A stretch of DNA of 64,000 nt from Elgaria multicarinata webbii (GCF_023053635.1 NC_086175.1:126436240-126500239), one strand, 5' to 3'; counted from the first letter of the stretch, positions 1 to 14,000 are shown. The notes: generated by a model not told the origin, from the sequence alone. Translations and numbers: made by a program.

Positions 1-950
1 TAAAAAGAAATTGACCATTTAACCCATTTTAATTCGCGGTCTTCAACCTTTGTTTTTAATAAACATTTGTTACCGCACACAATCTTGTTCAATATCTGCA
101 GTTGAATGTTTACAGGGATTGTATTAAATTTTCGCTTAACATCTAATATCAACAAAAAGATTTTAAATTTACAAATGGTATATTAAGGTAATACAAAATA
201 TGCAGTATAAATACATATCACCATAGAGATATTTCAATCAGATAATGAAATTTTAAAATGCGAGGCGGGATATAAATGCTCTAAAAGAAATAATTAATTA
301 ATAATTAATAAAAAATAATAAGGATGTAATTTATTGCCACACCTATCATTCAAAAAGAAAAAACTTAACACCCATCTTTTCACAACATTTTTGTGGTTTA
401 TTTTATTATCCTCTACAATTTATGTAGTAAATCAATCTATACCCAATTTTTAAAAAAACAAAATTAGAGGCAGGGAAATATTTTTCCATTAAGAAGCTAT
501 AAAGGTTTTAGTGGTAGTTAATGTATTCACTAATTTCAAGAACACCCTTTTCTACCTTTAATTCAATACAATCTTCAGAGTATCACTAGGGAGTTTTTAC
601 CCTGTTATTAAAATATGTAAATATTCACTACCTAATTAAACACATTACCACACCTTTGCTTAAGATTTACTTCCTCCAAATGTAGGGATACTGTGCAACT
701 CACATAAAGCAGCATTGGGAGATAGCAGGGTCCCATTTTGGACAAGTCCTGGCAACAGAGTAGAGAGAAACAGTTATGTAATAGTAGAACCACTCACATG
801 AGCTTTAGTATTCCTTTCATAATTCACTATTCTTCTTTCCTTTATCTGCAGTAATGCACTTATTTAGACCGCTTGCCTTTTTAATATTTGGTCTATCTTG
901 TCCATTTTTATGTGCCTTTTGTACTCTTTGAGCTTCTTACACCTTTGAGC
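1..950. other. PICALM intron, AT-rich, nothing recognised
   Basis: AT-rich single-copy-looking intron sequence on the 5' side. I searched for the preceding PICALM exon (family sequence DLLDLQQPTF) between here and 3421 and did not find it, so it lies left of the window. Confidence 0.6.
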
Positions 951-1235
951 TTTGTACATCTTTAAGCCACGGTGGGCTGTGGTGCACACGGGTGTCCATT
1001 TTGAATATTCATGCCACAAATGTAGTTTGTGTTGTTCAAACCCATCAGGGGTGAGTTATACGAGGGCTAAACAATCTTCAGAGAAGCCATGGCCTGTTTT
1101 AGAGTTATCCAAGGGTTGTTTGGATGACACGACAAACCACGGTTGCAGCTTGCACTTTCAGAATGGTACCAGCAGACACCGCTGCTCCTCATGGCTTAAA
1201 TAAGCCATGATGAGCTGTGGCGATTGTATGAACTC
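951..1235. repeat. Degenerate palindromic DNA-element-like repeat
   Basis: Contains taagccacggtgggctgtgg at the left and aataagccatgatgagctgt at the right, with an interior sharing wording (ccattttga, atgacac/gtgtcat) with the repeat at 47955-48165. The class is unclear; the ends suggest an old non-autonomous DNA transposon. Confidence 0.4.
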
Positions 1236-1805
1236 AGTATTTCTCTCCAGCTGTGAAATATCTTGTAGGCTAGTTAAAGGGACAGCCAAGATGGCAAGCA
1301 TGTATGGTGGCTGTTTGTGTTTGTATATGATGGCTGGAGTAGAAGTATCCAATTAAGTTTCTGTAACTAACGTTGTATCCTTGCTGAAGTTATTACTACT
1401 AGAAATATTTAGAAACTGTTCTGTGTGAAGATCATAACCCTGCTGTTGAGGGGTTTTCTCTTAAAAGATAAGAGTAGAAAACGAAAAGCTGTTTACTATC
1501 TGTCACTGGAGAAACACATTTTATTTAAATGTGCACCTTGCAGCTGTGATTGGCAATTTGTTTGTAATATGGGGTTGTATTTTGAATTGCGGAAGGGGCA
1601 TCAGCGTTGGCTCAAATCAACTGACTCCTTTGTGAGCGGGAATTGGGCAGAGAGTTCCCTGATCCCTTTGCGAACCGCAAGGGGCTTTCATAAAGTTCTC
1701 CCCCTTATGCAACTCCTCTGGTCACTCCAGCTTGTCACCAAAATGAAACGCTGATGTGCTTAAGAGGGGAGCTCTGCCAAGATCGTTCTTGCTCTTCACG
1801 TTGTT

Positions 1806-2185
1806 ACTTATTTATTTATTTGTATAGCGCCATCAATGCACATGGTGCTGTACATAGCAAAACAGTAAAGCAGCAACACCCTGCCACTTAGGCTTGCATT
1901 CTGATAAAATCACAATAAAACAACAAGGAAGGGAAGGGAATGCGCCAAACAGGCACAGGGGACAATAAAACTAACAACATTATAAAACAGTAAGATCAAA
2001 GTTCTAAAAGCTTTGGGGAAGAAAGAAGTTTTCAGTTGAGCTTTAAGGACCGTTATTGAACTCGTGGTCGGCAAATGCTCTGGAAGAGAATTCCAGGCAT
2101 AGAGGGCAGCGATAGGAAATGGACGAAGCCGAGCAAGGGAGGTAGAAACCCTTGGGCGGGTAAGAAGTGTGGGAGATAAGAAGAT
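1806..2185 (-). mobile_element. L2-type LINE 3' fragment (family with gtacatggtgctgtacag tail)
   Basis: Starts with a (TTTA) tail, then tgtatagcgccatcaatgca and the family's 3' UTR. It ends in the coding remnant of the reverse transcriptase C-terminus (minus strand). Related copies are at 16258, 44265, 51775, 53607 and 61588. 5'-truncated. Confidence 0.75.
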
Positions 2186-3421
2186 TCAAAGAGCCTCTTC
2201 TTTGCATCTTCACCCACATGGGCGAAAACAGTGAAGAGACTTAATGGGGTCTGTAGAGATCCAGATTAAGAAGCCCATGCAGGTCAGATTGAGCTCTTGA
2301 TTTGGCCGTTCCTAGCTATGACTATTGCTTGTAAGTGCTGTGTGGGGCAAATAAGGCTGTTTCTATCCTTGAATGTTCAGACACTCGGAGGAGAATTTAA
2401 TAGTGAAAACATGAACGGAGAGATTGTCTCACACACACACACGCTTGGTAGAAGATGTGACAGCAGGAGAAAACTGCAGGCATTTGATAAAATAGACACT
2501 AGTCCTCAAACATGTATGCCATTATAAGTTTGTTTTTAATGTGTCACGAGAGTCTTCTTTGATAAATGTCAATGTAACATAGAATAGCTGCTTACAGAAT
2601 AGCATTGTGAATGGATACCTGCATGGAACTGTGCTTCTGCACAAAACGTTGAAGTATTAGACACGCTAATTCAGTATGCTTGACATATGCAAGCCACACG
2701 GTGACTATACCAGTCCTGGTGCTTGCGACTTCTAATCCAAGTGCAGACCAAAGGCTAACTGGATCAAAGCAGTAACTGGAGTGCTGCCATCCCCTTCCAA
2801 CACTACTGGGATTATATGTACTTTTACCCAGCTCTCATTTAGTCCTCTAATGTTAAATCAACCCTGGCAGAAGCTACTCTTGGACTGTATCCTAAATATC
2901 AGCTCTATAAGTCTGAAGATTAAATTTACAGCAAGTTTTAAAACAGTAGCAAGGGAATATTTTAGTGCTTTATAAAAGCCATAGCAACAAACCTGGCAGA
3001 GGAGGAAGTATTAAAAAGGGAATTGCATTGGCATAGCAAAGGGCAGAAGAGAAGCCCTGAAGTCAGGAGGGGAGGATGCTCTCTAGTTGGACGCCCTGTG
3101 ATGAGGGCACTCTTTTGTATTAAAGGTGTTGTGCAGCAGATTGCATTTTCTAGAGATCACGGTTTTAAGCTGAGATCCTTTTCAGGAAATATCTCTAACT
3201 GGGAGAATGCCTATTAACTCTTGTCAATAATCCATTTAGAGTAGTTATCCCTTTTTTAAAAAAATCTACAAAGAAACCATAGTTTCAAGGTGCAAACTGA
3301 TATTCTTAAACAAAATTAACTTCTTGTTTCACTTATGCTGTTCCTGATTACTAACGCTCAGCTAACTTGATTCCCCCCTCCCCTTCCTTCTCCTCCTCCT
3401 TGCTCTGCTGGGGCTACACAG
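2186..3421. other. PICALM intron, no recognised element
   Basis: Upstream intron ending at the acceptor of the first exon in the window. Short open frames here show no homology I recognise. Confidence 0.55.
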
Positions 3422-3562
3422 ATCCTTTCACTTCTACTGCTGATGATGATGCCATTCCGAGCCTAAATCCTTTCCTCACAAAATCTAGCGATCACCTCTC
3501 TGTCTCCTCTGACGTGCTGCCCACTTTCACTTCTAGGACACCAACTCATGAGATGTTTGTTG
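3422..3562 (+). CDS. PICALM: PICALM exon (DPF ... SLNPFLTK ... THEMFV)
   Basis: First PICALM exon in the window, 141 nt, entering and leaving in phase 1. The acceptor is ...ggctacacag and the donor is gtaaagta. It encodes a DPF motif (AP-2 appendage binding in this family), SLNPFLTK with one NPF (the EH-domain ligand), and ends THEMFV plus the first base of a Gly or Asp codon. The human counterpart starts DPFSATV; the lizard version has a shorter, Asp-rich DDD stretch. This exon is reported to be alternatively used in mammals, and being a multiple of three it can be skipped in frame. Confidence 0.95.
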
Positions 3563-6500
3563 GTAAAGTAGCATCTGACTGGCTTTTTCCCTTTCTCTTA
3601 CTTAATCAGGCTACCTTAGGCAAACTTAGGATTTTTAGAAAAAGGAAAAAAAAAGATATAAACTCGTGAGCTTTTATGTAATGACAAGGTCTAGTTTTAA
3701 ATTATAGACAAATGTTGCCTGCTACCTAGCCCGATCTACAGAAAGCACCACAAGTGTGGGGAGAAGAGAGAAAGGAGGCTTTGTATTCCCAGACTTATAG
3801 GTTTATCTAGTATTTGACAAAGAATTCCAATGTTTACTGCACTTGGGGCAGTTTTCCACTGAAATTGGGCGAGGTTTTGCTGTATTCATGTTAACCATAG
3901 TGTTGGGCATCTAAATGAGCCATGTTAGTGTGGTTCCCAATAAAGTTGCACAATAGGCAGTTATGGAACATACATAGCTCACGGGATAGTAGATGTGTCT
4001 ACTTGTATGCGCATGGGTCTCCCTAAAATTAGTGTTGCAAGTTCCAAGCTAGATGTGGTGTGACTAGTTTGCCCTGAGCTGCGTAAATCCCAAAATTACC
4101 ATGTCATGCATATGACTTTCAATTTAACTCTTTCTGGTTCTCTAGATCGCTTCAACCCATTTACTGAATCAAACCCCTTTGTGACAACCAAATATGCATC
4201 CACTGTTCAGCTCTGTCACTTTACTTCAGGTATAATATAAATGCCTTAAAGGTTTTACACTAGCTCGTGCCTTCAGAGGTGTAAAACATGGCATTTGCTG
4301 TACCTTTCTGTCTTTGGAGAGTATAAAATTGACCCTTTTTAGAAGTTGTTACTAGATTGTCTGTATGTATGTCTCTGTGTGTTAGAAGTCATGTAGATGT
4401 AGTTTTAACTGAGCTTCCAAATATTTGGTTAAGCAAATAGAGTATGTCCTATTTCTTTCTTTCTGTAACATTCCTTCTTTGCTCTTCTGCTTCGTATGCC
4501 TTTATTAGATTCTTTTTGTGGTCCGCAAGTTTACTCTAATGCTTCCCATTTCCGCAGTGAGTCCTCAACTGTAGCTGGTCTATTTGGAGGTAGGTAGAAC
4601 CTTTTCAAAACCCAGGAACTTCAGTTTGTTATGCAAACTTGGGTAGAATACACAGTCATGTCAATTCCAGAAATCCTAATTGCTTAACACCTCCTTCTGA
4701 AAGCATGTGGGTGGAACTGAAACTCTAAGCCTATGCAGAAATACGATCCCTGATCCCTTAACAATACTTAAGGTGAATTTTTCAACACTGGTCAACACTT
4801 CCAAAAATAATTACTTAAAGCATCAAACAGCCCAAATTGTTTTGGTTTTTTTTTAAAAAAAGCTTAACAATGACCTTGCCCAAAAAGTTGCAGATACTGA
4901 CTTTTAAAAACCAACTTTCCCACTGTTGATGTCTTACCTTTTGGTAATGAGTAACCAAAAATTGAAAGAAGTAGTGATCAACAGGAGGCGGTTCATAACG
5001 CTCTTTTAAAGCACTTGGAATAAATAGCTTACCTGCCGCTTCCCTAATTAGTAACCTGAAAGCCACTGTCTTTATCTTCATCCTGGAAATGTGTTTTAAA
5101 TTTAAGTTAAAAAGCTCAGCAAACTTTCACTCTATAAAAATACATATTCTTCCTATTTAAGGTAACATCTTTATTGGCTGTTATATACGGGGGGAGGACC
5201 AGTTGCGTACCTTTAACTGGTTCTTTGAGTGGTCAGTTGTGCATACACATGTATGGGTTCTGTGCCTGTGAAGAGCCTTCAGACCATTCCAGGGCTGAGC
5301 TTCCCCTGCCCCACTGTGCACGCACAAAGGGTGCGGCTCCCACTGTTCCCATTCAGTTCCTCAGACTGACACATCGGCCAAGTTGAACACAAGAGATGAA
5401 GGAAAAGGTCTGAGGCACCTATAGCAGAGGGTGGGTTGTGTGACCAAGATGACCACTCAAAGAACTACACATCTAGGTTATTAAGCTAAGTTACCTGGAA
5501 GACGGGCAGTGATTTTTGGCATCAGCTGTGAGAGAACATGTGGCTGGCCAAAAGCCACAACAGTCCACACACAGACATTCAGTTGGCAATCTCATATGAA
5601 GGTGGAGGCTGAGACCAGGTAGTAGAATGGCAGACCTCTGAGAGGAACATCTCTAAGGAATGCCGCAGAAGAAGCCATCGCTCTGGTAGAAAGGCCGAAT
5701 CATTGGATGTTTGGCGATCTCATAACACAGATAAATCAGAAGTGCTGAGAAGATATAATGTAATCCTTCGTTAGGACCAACAACTATTTGTTGGTCTTAA
5801 TGAAAAGAGACTGGATGTTGTAGGTAAAAGCTGGGGTCCACGTTGGGTGAAAGAGCCCATCTTGGTACCGAAGAATGCAGTGGTACTTTAAAGATCACCG
5901 TTTGGGCAGGAAGTGGAAGTATCTCTGTGGACACTGTCAGAAGAGAAGTCCCATGCACTGCAGCAGTGGCAGCAGGAGTCGCTGCATCCTTTGCCCATAG
6001 TGACATGGCTGGTGCTGGTGTGGAGCAAATATCAGAGGTAGTTTTTCTGGCGGAACAAACTTTACCTGCTACAGCATCAGTCACATGGAGCTTCTGTTCC
6101 CACAAACAGCGCTTTGATTCTGAATGAGTGATTCCAGCAAGCCTGCCGGGTAAACGTCTAGGAATGGAGGCAGTTCTCAATAAAATGCCACTTTCCCAGG
6201 CAAAGCAGGCAGGAAGAATGTTCTTCTATGGGGGGGGGGGAAGTCTGCTCCCATACTTCAAACACTTTTGAAAGGGGCCCCTCAAGGCCATCAGCCCTGA
6301 GACCCTGACAGACAGGGTGCCCAAAGGCACAGTAGATTAGATTAGAATAAAACGCAAAACAGAAGGGAGAGAAAAGAATTCAAGGAACAAGGAGGAGGAA
6401 ATTACCAAAGTAAGGAAGAATTCAGCTTAGTTTCTCACTAAAAGAACTCTCCAGTCACTGCTGTGGTGGCTGAAGAGGAACCATGCCCTTTGTTGGGCGT

Positions 6501-7970
6501 GGGATCCCACCAAAAAGTTCCAGGTCTAGAACATTTTGAACAAGGCTGCCTGCAGGTGGCATATAGATCTACTATTGCTATTATTTTATTATGTAATAAT
6601 TTATGAAATACAGAGACCATGGAGAACTTTCATTTTGATTCAATTTCAGTGTTAGAATTGCAGTACTTGAAAATGGAGCTGTGTGGGAAGCAGTCTGCAT
6701 GGTTTGGGGTGACTTCAACCATGCCAGGGCAACCCGATTTTTCTGTGTGTGCATGTACTGCCCTCGCGGAAATAGGTTAACGGCGTGGGAAGTTGCTTAG
6801 CACAACATCCGTCTGGAATGGCGTCCATAGAGTTCTGTATTGAAGTAGCTACCACAGTGGTAGTGTGATTCAGTGTTAAGAGCATAAGAACTGCTTTGAT
6901 CTGACCAAAGATGAGCCATCTAGTCCATCTTGGGAGGCGCTTGCAAGCAGGTTGTGGTGGAGATGGCCGTTCTTGTTCATCCATGGCAGCTGTTAGTCAG
7001 CATAATGCTGCATTTACCAAGGTTAGGTGCATTTATTAAGGCTCTGTCAATTTCAGTTTTGGCTGATGCCAGGAATCTGCCTTTTCTAGTGACGACTAAA
7101 ACCTCTTGTGGTGCCAATTTTTATTACATTATGTATTCCACATTGTAGTTGCTCTAAGAAGCATTTTTGGGGAGTCTGGAGTCACTCGTGCTAGCCAGCT
7201 TCAACCAGTATAATGTGCTTTTTATCTTTATATTCCATTTGTGCTCATTATTTTCATTTTACTTTATATTATCCATTTTTAACTCAATTTATTCATTTTA
7301 GCTTCTCTTTTTAGTTGTTTTTATTATGTCAAATTTTGATGGGTTATCGCTTTTAGCAATAAAGATTTCATTTCAAAGTATTGCACATTTCGCAGGATAA
7401 CTCCCAGGTTCTAGTGTCTAACTTCCAGTAAGGTCCTGACAGCACATGCAGTTCCTGATTATGAACTTCTATCCTGCCTCTTTGACTCTTCTTCAAACCT
7501 AAAAAGCCTCATGCTTTTCAGTCTTCCTTTGTAGGAAAGATGTTCTACCCTCTGATGATTTTAGTATCCTTTTCTATACCATCTCCAACTCTACAATAAT
7601 AATATTATAATTATTTAAGGGGCACTCAGAGCTGCATATACTGTAGTAGATTGGGAATTGACATCTGTTTATATACCCCAATTATATTTGCTTTGTCTCT
7701 TTTAGTCCCTTGCCTTATTATTCCTAATACCAATAGTACTGTTTTTGCTACTGCATCAGCCTGATTTGATTAGGGAATCTTTCTGGAGCAGTCAGTATGC
7801 TTGGGATTTTACCAACGTACTGATTTTCAGTAAAAGGAAAAGCAGTGTACATGTTGATTTAGCATTCTGCCTAAGGAAACTGGTAGCATTTGTATTTCAA
7901 ATTAATCATGTGTCGTCCGTCTGAGTTATGATGCCGGTGGCCATAAGCATTCGTGTATTACCATAACTGG

Positions 7971-8048
<78 letters not shown>

Positions 8049-11000
8049 AAGACATCTGTACATTTTAGCAGCAGGCTTGGGTTTTTTTTAAATAAAAGTT
8101 AGAAAGGTAGGATATATAGGTGGCTGCAGGATGCATATCATGGGTGCCAGATGAAAATGGAGTTTAAAACATGAGCTTGGCTCATGGCTTACTTGTGTTT
8201 ATGGCCACTTAATTCAGAAGCTCAGGATTAAAGTAGACATGATGTTGGTCCTCAATCTCATGGAAGTGTTTGTGGTTTAGCAATTCAGATGCCAGGGAAT
8301 TGCTCAACCTGTCAGGGATGAGAGATGGTGGTGGGAAAACAAAGGGGAGTGTGTGTAATTTTGAATACTGCTCCAGAACAGAAATGACCGTTTTGCAGAG
8401 AATGGACTGAAACGGGAAACTAAGAAGTCGTTGCAGAAGAAATCTGCTCTCAGATAGCATAGCACTGTCAAAATAGAGTCTTTCTCTGTGACCATGTTAC
8501 CTTGTTTTGAACGATCCCGCCTTTTCTGCATTAAAGGATGAGTTGGGAATGGGAAACATTTTAGGAATGCGGAATTTGAGTCAAGGAGGCTGCCTATGCC
8601 AGGTGTGGGGACCCTCTTTCAGCCTATGGGCTGAATTCAGTCATGGAGAAATGCGCTTGGAACTTGCATTCCAGTTGTGTGTTTGGCCAAAGGGAAAGGG
8701 GTCAGGAAATCGCCAAACCGTGGTTAGTGAGTAGTGGCTTGGGGCCATGGACAGGGTGTAGGTATGGCCATCTGGGGAAGCCCGGTGGACCAGATGAGGG
8801 CCCCAGGAGGGCCACATTTGCCCCCCCCCCCGATCCTGAAGGTCCCTGCCTATGCCTACTTCCATCAATGACCCTAATTCTATATGCACATGTGAACTTG
8901 AATGTATCATTTTTTGCATCACGGACCTTTCCTCTCGGGTCATAAAGCCATGCTGTTCCTGCAGATGTCTCTTCCAACGTTAGAATGCCGGTAATCCTTT
9001 ACGGTCATTAAAACTACTCCTTGAGAGTCATTTTTATGTTGAGAGTTCACTTACTGTATATAAACAAGTTTAACATTATTCCAATGTCTGTCTGTAGGGT
9101 TCACTCCATCTCCTGTTGCTCCGTCGCACCCCGCAGCAGGCCTTAATGTCGACTTTGAGTCTGTGTTTGGAAACAAAACTTCAAATGCCCCGGTGGATTC
9201 TGGTGGTAGGTCTTTTAAATAGCTATTATTAAATACTAATGTTAAATGTTAAAAACCTCACTGGCCTCTAGACATGCCTAAATGTAGCTCTCTGGATGCT
9301 CTGGAATCCTAAATATGATCAGATTCCTTTTGAAATAAGCTTTGATGGAATACGTCATCAAATGCCTGAACTTCTTTAAACACCTGATGAAGTAGTTCCT
9401 AGAGCTATGTTGCATTATATCTATAAGGTCCCACAAGACTCTTTGCTGCAGCAGACTAGTGCTGCTACAGCTATGGGATTTTTCTTTGGATCCTGGGTGC
9501 CGAGTGTCTGGAATTGCCATTTCTTCGCCTCAAAAAAAAAAATGGAAAAAAAATGACAATATTAGCCCCAGTTTTTGACTTAGAAACACAGCATCATATT
9601 TCTTTCAACGGCACTTGCAGCTTTAACACATGTAGGTAATAAAATACCGATTTTAAAATGTCTGATGCTATGTTGAAATGGATTGCCTTGCACTTAATAC
9701 TTCTTGGTGTGTGTGTGTGTGTGTGTGTTTTAAAGGGTTTGATGAATTAGGTGGACTCCTAAAACCAACAGTGACTTCTCAAAACCAGAGTCTTCCAACT
9801 TCCAAAGCACCACCTAACAAGTTAGTGTTGGATGATCTGGATTCATCTTTAGCCAATCTTGTGGGCAGTAAGTATTTTTGCTAGAAACTTTAACAAGCCA
9901 AAGCCAACCCTTTTATGCCATTTTCTTAAATGAATTGCTTCCAATGATTTTCTTGTTTTGTAACAGATTTGGGCATTGGAAATGGAACAACTAAAAAGTG
10001 AGTGTTTCTCAATCCAGCAATATGCAAACATATTTTTTTTAAAAAAACTTCTAAGCGTATCTTCACAGCAACTTTGTATGGCAAATGCATGCTGTTCAGT
10101 ATCCTGTTGAAACGGATAGGAGGCAGTGGTAACAATGCCTCCTCCTTGGTTTCGGTTTCTGGATAGGATAGCAAACGTCTGGCGATGAGGGAGGAGCACT
10201 CAGTCTCTGATTGAAGGATGCTGCAGACGAGCAAGTGGCCTTTACGATCTTAGAGCTGTCTCTGTTTTGCAACAATCAGTACATTTCAGAATTCCAGGCT
10301 TCCAGATAAGAGGACTTGGTTATCCAGGGACTGAACAGTCCCCATTCCTCCCCCTTCCCACCCTCTCTTTTATGCCTGCTTGCCTTAGACCTTGCCACTT
10401 TGGCTTATTTATGTGAGGTTTGAGCCGGTGGCTTTCACTGAATGAAGTCTGACTGCTTTCATTTTTATCTAGCTATGTTTGGAGGCTTAAGCAGGTTTCT
10501 CTAAGATATTGAGATTTGTAGGGATCCTGAATAAGAACTTTCTTTAGGCTTTTTTAAAAGATATACTTCATCTACTTTTTAATATGTCTGCAAGAAAAAG
10601 CAGCCAGTTTTAATGTGTTAAACATTTATTTGAAGTGATGTGAATTGGACACAACCAGGAGAAAAGAAACTAACTGGGGGCTCGAACTGGCAACCTAAAG
10701 TTGCTCCAACGACAGCATGGAATGCTCCAACAATGGTGAGTTATTGTCTTACTCATGGTATCATAACTTGCTTATGGTATCATAACATAGCTCATAATGT
10801 ATTGTGAAAGTGTAGGAGGTTATCAAGAATTTCCATAGGAGATACAGGGAACCTGGGAACACACAGTTGGAGCCCACGGTAACCTAATAGATTTCACTTG
10901 GATTATATTTGATTGGGTATTTATTGCCCACCGTATGAAATCAATTGTATTAAAATCAGCTCTATTAAACTCTTATCAGAAAATCTCACAGCACATCACT

Positions 11001-14000
11001 CAACCTCTGTCTTAAAAGAAGACTGGGGCCTGCTTCTCAGGTTAGAAGTGGTGAAATATATTTCTTGAGTGACAAAACAGGGTAGCGAATATAGGATTCA
11101 TCTCACCAGGATCGCCATTCCCAAATAGGTTCAATTTTTCATTCAGTTATCCAACCATTCCTTTTACAGAGCTGAAGATAGCATACACAGGCTGGGTTCA
11201 GATGATTCATGGTTTCTGAAGCCAGGAATGGTTCAGATTTAATGAGGAACTCTGGCTTAATACAAGCCAGGAATGAAGCATCAAAGCCAGTGAACAGAAG
11301 AAGAGGGAATGGGAAAAGAGTGCTCATTCCCAGCTTCATAAACCATAGTTTATGAAGCTGGGAAATCCACTGGAACCTGGCTGTAGGGTTATTCCATTTC
11401 CCCCATAACAGTTGTGTGAATGAGATTGGGCTGAGAGAGAAAAAATAGAGAGTGACTTGCACATGGGCAGCCAGTGAGTTTGGCTGAGACTGGATTTGAA
11501 CCCAATTCTCCCTGTGCCAAGTCAAATGACCAATCTACTGTTCAACACTGACTTTTCATGTAGGGCCTTTTAAGAAGACACCTTAAACCATGGCTTTAAC
11601 CACTCTTCAACATTTTTATTAATGATTTGGACGAGAAGGTGCAGGGAACGCTTATCAAATTTGCAGATGACACAAAATTGGGTGGGATAGCTAATACCCT
11701 GGAAGACAGAAACAAACTTCAAAGTGATCTTGATAGGCTGGAGTGCTGGGCTGAAAACAACAGGATGAAATTTAATAGGGATAAATGCCAAGTTCTACAT
11801 TTAGGAAATAGAAACCAAAGGCACAGTTACAAGATGGGGAGACTTGGCTCAGCAATACTACGAACGAGAAGGATCTTGGAATTGTTGTAGATTGCAAGCT
11901 GAATATGAGCTAACAGTGCGATATGGCTGCAAAAAAGGCCAATGCTATTTTGAGCTACATTAATAGAAGTATAGCTTCCGTATCACGGGAGGTACTGGTT
12001 CCTCTCTATTCGGCCCTGGTTAGGCCTCATCTAGAGTATTGTGTCCAGTTCTGGGCTCCACAATTCAATTAGGACGCAGACAAGCTGGAGCGTGTTCAGA
12101 GGAGGGCAACCAGGATGCTCAGGGGTCTGGAAACAAAGCCCTATGAAGAGAGACTGAAAGAACTGGGCATGTTTAACCTGGAGAAGAGAAGATTGAGGGG
12201 AGACATGATAGCAGTCTTCAAATACTTAAAAGGTTGCCACACAGAGGAGGGCCAGGATCTCTTCTCGATCCTCCCAGAGTGCAGGACACGGAATAACGGG
12301 CTCAAGTTAAAGGAAGCCAGATTCCAGCTGGACATCAGGAAAAACTTCCTGACTGTTAGAGCAGTACGACAATGGAATCAGTTACCTAGGGAGGTTGTGG
12401 GATCTCCCACACTAGAGGCATTCAAGGGGCAGCTGGAAAACCATCTGTCAGGGATGCTTTAGGGTGGATTCCTGCATTGAGCAGGGGGTTGGACTCGATG
12501 GCCTTGTAGGCCCCTTCCAACTCTGCTATTCTATGATTCTATGAATAAGGCTTTTTGCTTTATTCACCATGGTTAAAGCCGTGGTTTAAGGTGTCTTCTG
12601 AACACAGCCTGGCTTTCTGGCTTAACCACTGTGGTTAAAGCCATGGCTTAAGTTGTCTTCTAAACGGAGCCGTAGTGTCATTCTGATGGGGGGGGGGGAT
12701 ACGCGAAACCGTGGTTGCAGTCTTGGGGCAAGAACACTTGGAGAGGCAAGGGGTCCTGAGACTGCTCTGAAAGGTTCCAAGTTGTGGCTTGCAAATCCCC
12801 ATGTGACTGCACAGAGGCACCAAAGGAAGACTTGAATTGCTACTAATAGGAGGATATTGCACGACAGAAACGGCACAGGAGAATAAATCCTCATGACTAA
12901 TTCTGTCTACGTTTTGTTAAAGAATTTGGGAAGAGATGCCTAATGTGTTCAATCCATTGTCACCTTACTGAGGACTTGCATGCAGGGAAAATTCATCGGT
13001 AATGGATGCCAGCCTTGTGTATTTTTAATGTGCTTGGAAGTGATGATTCATAATCACTGTCAATATTACCAGTATGTGTATGGATTGTAATACCATGGTT
13101 CTGAATGTTCTTGACGCAGCTTTTGTACTAGGAACGTAGTATTCCCGGGAGATGGCTCAGGGCAGAGGGTAAATCATACAATCATAGAATAGCAGAGTTG
13201 GAAGGGGCCTACAAGGCCATCGAGTCCAACCCCCTGCTCAATGCAGGAATCCACCCTAAAGCATCCCTGACAGATGCTTGTCCAGCTGCCTCTTGAAGGC
13301 CTCTAGTGTGGGAGAGCCCACAACCTCACCAGGCAACTGATTCCATTGTCGTATTGCTCTAACAGTCAGGAAGTTTTTCCTGATGTCCATCCTGAATCTG
13401 GCTTCCTTTAACTTGAGCCTGTTATTCCATGTCTTGCACTCAGGGAGGATCGAGAAGAGATCCTGGCCCTCCTCTGTGTGACAACCTTTTAAGTATTTGA
13501 AGAGTGCTATCATGTCTCCCCTCAATCTTCTCTTCTCAAATGGGGCTAGGGATAACTCCAAAGGAGTGCTCCCAAGTGGAGGCATTATCACAGTGCTAAT
13601 GGTCAGAGTAAGAGCTACTGAAAGCAGCCCTTTCCCTCTAAAGAAGTACAATCATCACCTGGTGCACAGGTATGCAGGCTTAAGCCTGCCTAAATGAGTG
13701 TGAGTTCAGCATGTGCCTATCTGCTGGATATTCTGGCCTGCCTTCTCGGCTCTCTCTGTTCTTTAAAATAGGAAGTGGAAGGCTAGACTAAACACTCTTC
13801 TATTTGCTTGAGATCATGGGAATGGTGAGGATGAGAGGAGGAGCATTTACAGGGAAGGGTTGGAGAGAGAGGAAATGCTGTTCTCTGCTACAAATGCCCC
13901 CCTTCTTCCAGTTATTGATGGGGAGATAAAACCACTTACAAAGCTACCTGGAGGGCACTTTCTGGGGAGAGTTGGCAGAACGTGGGAAAGGGTTGAGCAC

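Noticed and set aside
5797-6180. 127-codon frame on the - strand with an overlapping + frame
   Set aside because: Intron sequence with no homology I know; overlapping frames on both strands argue against a real exon.
7974-8045. CRISPR-like or structured array
   Set aside because: Simple dinucleotide microsatellite with no spacers.
8641-8977. Three overlapping 91-100 codon frames on both strands
   Set aside because: No splice context, no protein family resemblance, and mutual overlap in opposite strands; chance open frames in an intron.
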